From Hymenopellis radicata (lineage: Eukaryota; Basidiomycota; Agaricomycetes; Agaricales; Physalacriaceae), in the NCBI GenBank assembly GCA_015501595.1, contig JADNRX010000394.1, positions 1 through 48,250 on the forward strand: a stretch of DNA of 48,250 nucleotides. Direction: 5' to 3'. Positions 30,833-40,805 of the stretch are shown here, piece by piece. Every line of letters begins with the position of its first letter. Position 1 is the stretch's first letter. The notes under the pieces are model-generated. The model saw only the letters and a program-made list of their open reading frames with translations. It was not told the origin of the DNA and made no database searches. Both the position numbers and the translations under genes were made by a program.

Positions 30833-32257
30833 CTACTCGTCTCCCTCCTGATTCTCCTCTTCATCGTTCTCTAAAGCTATCCGCTTCCGTTTCGTTGCTC
30901 TCTTCGATGCTTTCGTCCCACGTTGCACTTGACCAGCGAGTGGAGCAAGATGCTGCAGCCATTTTGGACTCTTCGTGTCAACTCCAGATCCCGTCTTGTA
31001 TTCGGTTTCAGCCGGATCGCCGTACTTCTGAACATCGTCGTCGTAGTTCAGTTCAAGTGCACTGCCATAAGACGTCAGAAAATGTCAGAAATCAGGCTTA
31101 AGAACGTACATTGCGAACTGTGAGGAGCCGCCTTGCCGAAGTTCATCCAAGCCATTATCAACGTTGGCCCAGAAATCCGTGTTTGAATGGTCGAAGTCCC
31201 GCAGATGTGTTCGCTTCAATGGTGGATGAGTTCCCAAAGACATCGAGAGACTCGCAAAACTTACGATGTATGCAATCCGAAGATAAAGCCCAGCTGTCGC
31301 TTCAATCGGGCATGACTTACCAGCCTTCGTAAGGATACTGTCTGCGAGGGATGCGATGTTTCGAATACTCGCTCCGGCTGTATCGTCGTTATCAACAGTT
31401 GACTTGATCTGTGCAAAATGCATCAGGATAGCATGTGAATTGTCGAGTTGAATAACGTACTAATGCCTTGATATCACTGAGAAACAGAGAGACTTGTCGG
31501 CCTATGAATACGTTGAGCCCCTGACATTGAACAGTTTCGTCTTCGCTAGGGAGCTCCTTGAACTTCATGAACCGCATCGTAGCCTGTACAAAGTTGAGAG
31601 GCGACATCGAAGAAGAAACAACCACGAACCAAGACGGCAGATACGATGGTCCCGGAGTAATACCTCAGATTAGGAAGAAGTATAATCGCGTGCACATATA
31701 GCTTGATGTGTTTCTAAGGATCATGATCAGAGACTGTGGAATACACGAAGCGATGTAACACACCGTGAGCTGGGGGGATGGTTTCCACTCCTCGGTTTTC
31801 ACATTAAGGGTTTTGTTCAAAAGAGCCTTGACTTCAAGAATATTCAGCATCAAGAGTGCGTCGCGTTCTTCGGCACTCGGCGTCTGAAACGGTATGAAAT
31901 CTGTATGAATTGAGTAACGGATCACAGACGCACCTGGCAGTAATCCCGGAACTCTGCCTGATGCTCTTCGTCCAACTTGAATCTCTTCAGAAGTCTCTCT
32001 CCAGTGTGAATCAGAGTAGATGGCGGCAATTGCGGAAACAGAGCTGCATTAAGCGCAAACGGATCCAACATAAGATTGGCATCGAATGACGGGCCCAGCT
32101 GATTTTGCTGAGCACTTCCCGGAGTCGGAACGTCAGATGGTGAGGACATATGAGAATTTTGCTCCTCGAGAGCTTGACGAGCTTGATTCTCGAGATGCTG
32201 AGCATGTAAAGCTGCCCGTTGAGCCAGAGATAAGTTGGTAGATGAACTCGAAGACAT
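30833..32257 (-). CDS. Accessory gene of the two-gene DNA transposon, unknown function
   Basis: The first exon (32257-31934) encodes MSSSSSTNLSLAQRAALHAQ, then a Gln/Ala-rich stretch and TLIHTGERLLKRFKLDEEHQ. It joins after CQ to TPSAEERDALLMLNILEVKAL. Later exons give FKELPSEDETVQCQGLNVFI, TAGASIRNIASLADSILTKAG and TDFWANVDNGLDELRQ. The C-terminus is basic then acidic (KASKRATKRKRIALENDEEE) and ends at TAG 30835-30833. I recall this type of gene lying next to, and divergent from, the zinc-finger transposon protein in Agaricomycete genomes, as it does here (about 220 bp between starts), but no function is established. Exon junctions in the middle were not all fixed. Confidence 0.6.
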
Positions 32258-32477
32258 GATGAGGGAAAGAGACGAGGTGTAATTTCAATAGAGGCAGCAT
32301 TGTACCGCTTTATATATCTTTGTCGAACAATGGGACGCGATCGTGGTGGTCCACTGTCAAGTCCACATTCCGAAAGCGGTAACTCAGCTTATCGGCCTGA
32401 TCGAGTCTTGGGCCCGATCGAGTCTTGCCACTCACCATCACCCTCTTTCACGCAATTGACGCGTCCAGCTCTGAAAA

Positions 32478-35400
32478 ATGCCGCCGTCACGATGGGAACC
32501 ACCAGATAGTATGAAATCTATTCTCTATTCTCTACTTTTATGATTTTAATGCATACATTTTAGATATTAAACCCTTTCTCGAGTACAGTCCCGACGGCAA
32601 AAAAGTCCGCTGTAAAATCTGTTTGGAGGAAAATCAGGCTGGTATTGGCCGCTTCATCGAGCGAAAGGGTCTGAAGAAGCATCTTGAAACTTCTTCACAC
32701 CTCACACATGCGGAGAACCGTATCCAACGCCAATCACTTGGAGACGCCCATGAACGCCGGCTTCAGGCTGCTTACAATGCGCCTGCCACACTTCAGGCTT
32801 CCGCCATCCCCAATCCGATTCCCTCACTGTATCCCAACATGTACTCCGAACCCGATGTCAGTATGACAGACGAGTACCGTGATTTCACTCCTTCCACACT
32901 TCCTGGAGGTGCGACACTCTCTAACGTTATGGATGAATTGGGCCCAGCAGAATGTGCGACTCCTTCACCAGAGGAGGAACGACTACGTCTGAAGGAGCAA
33001 TTCGAGCAACTCTTACATGATGCCTTTGAGGAAGATCGCTTGAATCCGAGTGGAGACGGACCAGGTGAAGGTGAAAATGACACTTTCATGAGCGATGAAC
33101 TTCCGCTAAGTATGTATAAGCTTCCTTGCCTCCTTAAACTTGCTCTAACCTTGGATGTTTAAGATGGTACCCACGAAGATGAAGATGACGACGATGATGG
33201 TGATCAGTGTGACGACTTGGATACACGTCCTCCCACCGAGTACTGGCCATATCCCAATAAATCTGTCATGCTTCTGGATGTTCTGGATAATCTTCCGAGA
33301 TGTCGATTCTCGAGTACTCAAATGAGCCTCATCATCCATCTCCTTAAGGAATTCGGCGCGCCCGAAGTGCCTTCGCTGAAATACTTTCGCAAACTTCAGA
33401 CGAACATGCGATCACTCTGTGGAAGCGACCCCGCCATGCATACCGGTGTATTGGCAATCATTTCTATATGAACGATATCCGCGAGACGATTGCTCGTGAT
33501 TTCAGTAACCCCACCATCGCTCAACATCTGCACCTTTATCCTGAGGAGGTTGATGGTCCGATTTCTGAAACGTGGCAAGCTGAGCGATGGAAGGAATACG
33601 ATCCGTCACAGTTGACACCCATGTTCTCGAAGGGATTCAGACGCTTTTGGATTGAAGAGTTGGCTCAGTTGAAGGACGGCACATATGTCATCCCACATTC
33701 TTGGATTGTTCGGCATGGCATACTTCATTCTGATGCCTCGCGAGTTGTCTTTACTCCAGCTGGATGGAAAAAGACAGAGGATCAGCTATCTGTCGCAGCT
33801 ACCGACTTTCAATGGGATTACTTCGACATTCTAGCACGCACAGCAATGATACGCTGTCATGGTGCCCCGGATCGGAAGTTGCTGCCATGCCCAACCAGAT
33901 GCGTAAACTTGTTGACGATGACGAAGATCTCTACGTGGTCATGGTCTCGCCGTGGGCCGACGACGTCTCTGGAAACCGATCGAAACAGTATAACAAACAT
34001 ATGAATATGTACGCTGGCAATGGATGTCTTCCTGGACGCCTCTTACAACAGGAATTTCACGTTCATTACGTCTGTACATCTCCACATGCCACCTCCGCCG
34101 AACAATTCTCTGAGTTTCGCAATCAATCAACGAAACAACGACAAAACCATTCAAATGCTTCAATGCCGCCACTCAGCGTAACTGCCGATTTATTGTACGC
34201 GCGCCTGGCCTTCCCGCAGACAACCCACAACAATCCGAAGAATCCTGTCATATGGGTGCTAATGCAAACTTCCCTTGTCGAAAATGTGGATGGGGAGGCT
34301 CTGGTTTAGAGAAGGAGTCGGAAGATGGTTTTCACAACTGTCACTTTGCTGGAATTGCTCGAGATGCGGAAACCATCAGGGAAGCGCTTCGAAAACAGCT
34401 TTCGACTGCCATGTACGGGGTTGCGAGTCATGTTGAGGATCTGCAGACTAAGTCTGGTACCAAGGATTCAATCACTCAGCACTGGATTGAACAACTCTTG
34501 ACAAAGGCGAAGGAGATGCGTTCAAGCCATCCTGAAATGACGCCAGATGATATTGCTCAGCATCTTCAGAAATGGCTTGAGGAGCAGCCAGGCGACAAGA
34601 TGAACCCACTTCTTGATATTGCTGGCTTAGATCCCTCCCAGGATACGCCGGTTGAGCTTCTGCACACTATCCTCCTGGGCGTCATCAAGTACATATGGCA
34701 TCTTCTCAACACCCAGTGGTCTGATAGCGATCGACACCTTCTTGCCATTCGGTTACAATCGTCTGATCTCAGTGGCCTAACTGTACCTCCCCTCCGCGCG
34801 TCATACATGATTCAATATCGAAACAATCTCATCGGAAAGCATTTCAAGACTCTGATGCAAATCCTCGCATTCCACGTTCACGACATTACAACGCCTGAGC
34901 AGTTTACCTTGATCAAGGCTGCCGGAGAACTTAGCGCACGTCTTTGGGTTCCAGAGATCGACAACATGGCAGATTATCTGAGCGAACTCGAAATTGCCAT
35001 AGCCAACGTTTTGGATGCATTCGACGCCATCGATCCACTGCGTATATTAGTGAAAATCAAGTTACACTTACTGACACATATTGTCGACGATGTCAGACGC
35101 TTTGGACCAGGCATTCGTTTCTCCACCGAGATTTACGAAGCGTACAACGCAATCTTCCGACTTTGTTCCATTTACAGCAATCACCAAGCTCCTAGTCGCG
35201 ATATTTCCTTCAAATTTGCCTCTATGGAACGTGTAAAACATCTTCTGTCCGGTGGTTATGTTTTTGATGCTCACCGAGGGACTTGGGTGCAGGCCGGAGA
35301 TGCAGTTCTTCGCATTTTGCGAAAAAAACCTATATTCCAGCGTCACTTGGGGTGGACGCCAGTATCCGAGATCACGGCAGGTCACATCGTTCCTCAATCA

Positions 35401-36354
35401 TTGAAGAAGATGCCATCTCTGGAATGGTGCAGGACCCGAGCATCAGCATCCTCGACACCATTCACGCCACCACCAGCCCCAAACAGCATCTGGCGTTACG
35501 GCAAACAGCTCACTACTGTAAGTGGTGATAAAGTTTCACCTGGTTCATGGGTTTTCGCCCGTCAGTCGGATGAAACGGTCATCCTTGGACGAATCGCGGA
35601 ATTACTTCTCTGTGTAAACGATGAAGCCGCACCTATACAAGCTCGGAGTGCTGTCCTTCTAGAGCGGTTTGTATATGGTAATGAACGACATCCAGAGTTT
35701 GACTGGCCGATCCTTCGACGGCCGAATGGAGAGGACATTACCGAACATGGAGTAACATCCTTTACAGTCGTCAAGTCTTCTTCTGTCCTGTTTGTATGTT
35801 CAGTTCAACATGACTGCCGTCTGGGGCATTGTCGGCCTACCGTGGTGCGGCATGAGCTCCAAGAGCGCCAGGAAACCAATCGGATTGTGCAGCTCATCGC
35901 ACATAGCGATGACGACCACTTTGTCCTCAATGTCTGTGGTCTACATAATTTTGTCCAGCTTTGCCGTACGCTTCCTCGTGAATTGACAAAGCTGAAGCCG
36001 CTGTACGAGGACCGGAAGTCATTCCACAACGAGGTATCGAAGGCGGCGCGCGAAATACGCAGTGGACGCCGTAAAGATGCGACGGAGAAGCGGCGAGCCA
36101 CAGCTCAGAGGAAGAAGGAAAAAGTGGCGGCTGCAATAGCGGCGGCGGCGGAAGCGGTCCTGGTGGCAGAAGCGGCAGCAGCAGAAGGAGTTGATGTTCA
36201 AGATGATGGACCGGTTGCTTCCAATGATGAAGAGGAAGAGGAGGATAAGAGCGAATCAGAGGATTCAGATGACGATGAATTCCTGCCACCAGTGACTCAG
36301 ATGACGAGAAAAGGGCCCAGCAGAAAGAGTAAGAAACGGAAGCGAACACATTAA
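32478..36354 (+). pseudogene. Zinc-finger transposase-like gene of an Agaricomycete DNA transposon, frame-broken
   Basis: The start MPPSRWEPPD joins over the intron 32509-32573 to IKPFLEYSPDGKKVRCKICL, then GLKKHLETSSHLTHAE: a BED-like finger (CxxC...HxxxxH). After a second intron near 33110-33162 follow an acidic tract and MSLIIHLLKEFGAPEVPS, then MNDIRETIARDFSNP. The large terminal frame (34252-36354, about 700 aa) contains ANFPCRKCGWGG, VELLHTILLGVIKYIWH and RFGPGIRFSTEIYEAYNAIF, typical of a repeated basidiomycete transposon-derived family, and a Lys/Glu-rich tail. At least three frame changes (near 33452, 33865 and 34160) break the gene. Superfamily is uncertain: CACTA-like or Plavaka/KDZ-related elements are candidates. 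Probably dead unless these are sequence errors. Confidence 0.72.
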
Positions 36355-36853
36355 CGTTCAGAGCAGTATAAAATATGATGTATTAACCGAATCAACATTT
36401 TGAGGGGTGTATGATACTGAACAGTGTGAGGCGAAGGATAAAAATAGAAGCAAAATGACGCACTTCGACCTACATGAAACAGGTTTTCAAACACCAATGA
36501 ATTGTGACGGACTCGTAGTAAGTACAAGGGTGGGAGAAAGCAATCGAACGCAAGAAGTAGAGTAATGAGGTAGTGGTACAGTAGGAAAATAGAGCGCATG
36601 AATCCACAAGGAAACGTACGAGATACGAAACGTAAGAAGAGGTAAGGAAGAGAGATTGATGGGTGGGTTAACGAAGATAAATGGACTAAAGGCTCGACGG
36701 TCAGAGCTGCTTCAAGCAGAGCACAAAAGAAGACCCACCTGGCTCGACGGTAAGAGATGCTTGGTAAATTGTCTCACCGTCGCGCCAGGTGATATACCTG
36801 AAAGAGGTCAAGATGAACACAGCCACGATGTACGCCGAGGACGTACAGGAAAC

Positions 36854-36993
36854 GCGTTGAAGACGCTGTGGTAAGGAACGCGCCGCAGACGCGAGAGGAG
36901 AAAAGCGCCGAAGATGCGATGAGAGAAATAAATAGAGCGCCGCTGACGCTGCTAGGGAATGATGAGCGTCGAAGACGCACGCGTCGGAGACGC
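36854..36993. repeat. Six copies of a 13-bp motif (GCGYYGNNGAYGC)
   Basis: Copies lie at 36854-36866, 36880-36892, 36905-36917, 36937-36949, 36966-36978 and 36981-36993. The motif is nearly self-complementary (GCGTC/GACGC ends). Such arrays act as subterminal transposase-binding sites in CACTA-type elements; here they lie 0.5 kb beyond the transposase-like gene. Confidence 0.7.
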
Positions 36994-37014
36994 AGAGTGT
37001 GCACTCACGAGATG

Positions 37015-37086
37015 GCGACGTCTCACTTACGACCTGAGTGAGGTGGAGAGCGCGACGTCTCACTTACGACCTGAGTGAGGTGGAGA
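37015..37086. repeat. 37-bp direct tandem repeat, two copies
   Basis: Two consecutive units begin GCGACGTCTCACTTACGACC and each contains the inverted pair CTCACT/AGTGAG. They directly follow the 13-bp motif array and probably belong to the same transposon end. Confidence 0.75.
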
Positions 37087-37351
37087 CGCGTGAGTGCTGT
37101 GGTTAGTAGAAGCGAGTGCGCTCACTTACCGATTGCCCTTGCATAAACTCCCGTTTAACCCCGACACAGAACCGGTGTGACGTCGGAGCGACGTGCGATC
37201 ACGCTCATAATGATAATCAATACCGGACATCAAAAGCCGATGCACGCGACGTCAAAACCTAACGCAACATACGAGTTAGCTCAACATCTTTTTGACGCAA
37301 GACGTCGAAACGACGCCCAAGATCCTGGCGTCAAAATTGCCTGGACACTGC

Positions 37352-38425
37352 TTACCGTGGCGTAGAAGAGTCTTAATTTAATTGTGCTCGTATAAGAGGA
37401 TAGAAACAAGGCAAAATCATTTATTTGCTACGTAGATACATGCACTTGTATAAAATGGTGGATATTATAATGATAACCCCCGCCCCGCCCGAGCCACGAA
37501 CGCTGACCACCACCATCCTGCCCTGGTGGCAGCCCTATCGCAACGGCACGTCTTGTGGCAGCAGCTATATAGCAAAAGGACCTGTAAAATTGTCAGTACG
37601 GAGAATAACAGCATGGGAATGACTGTGCTACTCACACGTTCGTCCGCCCTAGTGCAAGTGTTGGTGACTGTGCGAGAATGGTTGGGGATTCGGTCCGTTG
37701 GTTGGAGTCGGCGGTTGGACACGGAGAGTGATGCCTGGCAATGGAAAGGCTGCTGTGGACATGAGCGACAATTGTCAAGGAGGGGAGCGGGACATACGGG
37801 CTGACGCGGCGGGAATGATTGACGACGACGCGAAAAGCTGCAACAAACATTGATTGGTCGCCTGCAGAGGAATTAAAAAGCAAGCGTACCAAACCATTCA
37901 CGGCACCTGCACGCTGTGCGACCCGATATGTTGGAGGTTGTTGGGCAAGAGTGAGGGAGTGAGGGAGACGACAGAGACGACGGGGATGTGAGGGGTTGCC
38001 AAGTTGGCCAAGCAACCGGCGGAGATTGAAATGGATTACCAAACATGAGGTCGTACCATTGAAAAAATTTGCCCAAGTCCACTCGAAGTCCATCGACCAC
38101 CTCCAATGTGCGTTGAGAGTGGATATTTGCCATGAGCATGTCGTCAATATACACTCTGACTAGAGGAGCTGTTATTCATAGAAAAATACACACATCAAGA
38201 GTTGCATTAAAAATCAGACAGTCAGCTACAAGTACGTTGACACAATGTTTCCTAGAATCGACTACCACAGAACTTCAGAAAAACATCATCTTGAGGTCTG
38301 AGAAAAGGAGCATCAAGTTGCCATCAACCGATCATCTCGGCAACATTTGGGCCAAACGTTGATCCAAGGTCCCGCCCTGAACATCGTCTTAGTGTCAGAC
38401 CTGGTTGGTGGTGTGCGTCTCCAAA
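37352..38425. other. Right part of the insertion in arm B, no confident gene
   Basis: About 1.1 kb, including overlapping minus-strand open frames at 38154-37632. One starts VYIDDMLMA, reminiscent of a retroelement reverse-transcriptase YxDD box, but nothing else of that domain follows. The last 200 bp are the upstream region of the type 2 SnoaL-like gene. Confidence 0.35.
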
Positions 38426-39019
38426 ATGCCCTCTTCTATGAACCACCTTCTACTGCGAGTTCCGACTCACAAGACCTTCGCCGCCTACATCAATGGGTGG
38501 GACGGGATGAATATCGACGCGGTCACGTCCACATTTGACGATGAAGCATTCGAATGGACTATCCTTCCCACGACATTGAACATTCCCGGACCCCTGAGCA
38601 AGGCGCAAGCGTTGGCCTACATCAAGGATGTCCTATCCCCCATCATAATTGGCTGGAAAGTGCGTTGATTTGGGAGAGATAGATGATCTCGCGTTCATCG
38701 TCGTCACGGTCTAGTTCCACGTTCTCAGTGTCACCGAACCAAACGAGAACATGATTATTTCTCATGTGCGTCTTCCGCGTCGGAGCGGCTGCTATGATGA
38801 CTGAACCTGCTAGTACAGGTAACGAGTCAGGCCTTCATGAATCCGGAGCTCCGACTCGACCGGGAGGAGTTCAAGAATGAATACCTGATTGTAATGACTT
38901 TTGTACCGTCCAAAGTCGCTGGAGAGCTTCCGAAGATTGCGAATTATACTGAGTTCATGGACAGCCAGGTCATGGTGGAGTTTAGGAAGATGATGGAGGA
39001 ATCCGAGGCTAACAAATGA
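38426..39019 (+). CDS. SnoaL/NTF2-like small protein, type 2, complete copy
   Basis: Three exons (38426-38659, 38715-38765, 38819-39019) encode 161 aa from MPSSMNHLLL. Residues run THKTFAAYINGWDGMNIDAV, LSKAQALAYIKDVLSP, FHVLSVTEPNENMIISH, then QAFMNPELRLDREEF and KNEYLIVMTFVPSKVAGELP, the same fold pattern and exon phases as type 1, so the two types are older tandem duplicates. Unlike its arm A counterpart (14797-15309) it retains the full N-terminal helix. It converges with the type 1 gene at 39224. Both types beside a P450 in both arms suggests a functional module, for example a cyclase or isomerase acting on the P450 product; that is inference. Confidence 0.8.
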
Positions 39020-39223
39020 GAAGGTGTAGTGCTGACTACGCTCCGGAAGTGCGTTATGCGCGGCCAAAGTCGCGAAGTATCACGATGCAAGTTGTATTGG
39101 TACAGTGCAACCATTGGCAGATGTTTTCCTAGACTGTCTACGTTCACGCGATGCGCCTATCAAAAGTCTCAGCACAAAATACTGACCATGTGCAACAGCG
39201 GTTACCTCTTCAATCGATTAACA

Positions 39224-39807
39224 TTACTTCGCCGCAGCGGCAGCCCTGGACTTGGCTTCGGCGGCTTGGTAGTCCGCAAGCGCTTTGCTGTCCATGAATT
39301 CCGTGTAGGTCGATATCTTTGGTAACTCTCCCTCAATCTTCGAGGGCACAAAGTTGAGGACTATCAGATACTCGTTTTTCATGACGTTCCCCAACTTGGA
39401 GACCGCCTCCCCTTGAAGCTGAAAGCAGCGGTTATGGTCGTCAGAACATCGAAATTTGAATACCACTCACATGCGCGATGACGGTGCTATCGTTAGGTTC
39501 GGTTACTGTCAAGACTTTGAACTATCATCAAAATCAGATTAGCTCTATTCAATTCTTGAAACAGAGATTTACGCACTACGAAGCTGTTAACCGTCGGCAA
39601 CCAGACGTCTCTGAGGTATGGTACCGCCTGGGCCTTGCTCAAGGGCGGAATGTTGAGAGACGTCGGAAACATGGACCACATGAATTTCTCGTCGTCCATG
39701 ATGTTTGCAAGAGCATCCAAGTCCATCGGGTTCCCGGCATTGATATACTGGGCGAACGATCGATGGACAGGACTGGCATTGGGAGGGACAACGTAGTTCG
39801 AAGACAT
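39224..39807 (-). CDS. SnoaL/NTF2-like small protein, type 1, arm B copy
   Basis: This mirrors 13987-14573. It starts MSSNYVVPPNASPVHRSF, continues DLDALANIMDDEKFMWSMFP, has the same two introns and the strand KNEYLIVLNFVPSKIEGELP, and ends AAEAKSRAAAAAK. Compared with arm A, differences cluster in the first helix, around KDHFLPMI/RDVWLPT and in the tail, while the core is nearly unchanged, which fits purifying selection on both copies. No frame breaks. Role as for the arm A copy: a putative small-molecule-binding or isomerase/cyclase-type SnoaL protein. Confidence 0.78.
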
Positions 39808-40044
39808 GATTATCAGGCGAGTTTCAGGATGTGTAGACCAGAGACGACGTGAGGTTGGGGTTGTTGAGTACTCAGCAAGTCGAGAGGCTTCCAGCTTTTA
39901 TCGAGCACCGACAGAGCGGCGATAAGACGTTGGTCATAACGATTACGATAGTCAGAGTAAAAGAGGACGTGTTTTCGGCAAGGATCTGTCTTCTGGTTGG
40001 TTCCTTTCCATAGAGCGGTCCGTGCGTGGGAGAGATTGGCTTAC

Positions 40045-40050
40045 CACGTG
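40045..40050. promoter_or_regulatory. Conserved CACGTG upstream of type 1 SnoaL-like gene, arm B
   Basis: This matches the E-box-like site at 13704-13709 in reverse orientation, about 240 bp upstream of the start at 39807, in a block (CTTACCACGTGATGTC) kept in both arms. Confidence 0.35.
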
Positions 40051-40060
40051 ATGTCTTTGC

Positions 40061-40805
40061 GATTCGAGCGTACCACCACTGGCACCAGCATCATTTCGCT
40101 GACGCCGAACGAGCCTTTTTCCCCTGTCTGTGCATCTTGCTAATCCTCAACCGGCGAAATTGTTTTAAAAATATCTTTCTGCGAGCTTTGCAGAATTCGT
40201 ACACGTCTCTGATTATGACCTAGATCCCTGTACCTCTCATGCTAAACTCTTTCGAGGTTCCTGACACCCAGTAAAGCGTTGACCAACCGCGACCTTCAGG
40301 ACACTAGATATCGGACTGCTCCTTCATTTCGCTTACGGGTCGGGCTAAACAAAGGTTGAGGCTGCTCTGCAGCTTTTGGTGGACGATGGTATGGAACATT
40401 TCTATTCGTGTTCGTAGCACATTGGTCAGACCCGAAGCGGTAGATTTAGGTGTGGTTGTACTTTGGTAAAAATTGCGTGTGTAACTTCAATGTCATTGTC
40501 CTACATTATCCAGCAATCCGTTCTTCTGTAAGTGCTACTTCGGCCTGATATCAAGAGCTCGAAACTTGGACATACCTAGCCGATCAGCTGTCACATTCGA
40601 GCCTTTGTGAAGTAGCAAGTCGAAGGACACATATCCATGATAACGCGGTACTATGTGCCATTAGAGGCTTACTGTCAATTCCTAAATTTCCTTTAACGAG
40701 TTACGTTGAAACTTCTTCATGCCAAAATTCGAAAAACTCTATTCATTATTCTTGAGTCACATCACGAGTACAGATCGAGCATCACTTGACGTTCAGATTC
40801 AGATT
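40061..40805. other. Intergenic stretch, no gene seen
   Basis: About 745 bp between the end of arm B and the 3' end of the aldehyde dehydrogenase gene. It is AT-richer than the genes and shows no coding or repeat signal I could support. Confidence 0.4.

Larger units (their letters stand above)
27660..40060. repeat. Arm B of the inverted duplication, split by an insertion
   Basis: Reverse-complement homology with arm A covers about 27660-30275 (P450-3 with promoter and 3' flank) and about 38426-40060 (both SnoaL-like genes and the CACGTG-bearing flank). The material between, about 8 kb, has no counterpart in arm A and contains a two-gene transposon plus repeats. Limits are by eye. Confidence 0.83.

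Noticed and set aside
36854..37086. CRISPR-like reading of the regularly spaced short repeats
   Set aside because: The genome is eukaryotic, the 13-bp motif is near-palindromic with irregular spacing, and it sits at a transposon end.
37873..38154. Minus-strand frame beginning VYIDDMLMA, like a reverse-transcriptase catalytic box
   Set aside because: Only the short box is suggestive; the following residues match no retroelement domain I know and the frame becomes Pro/Ser-rich. It is mentioned only as a weak possibility.
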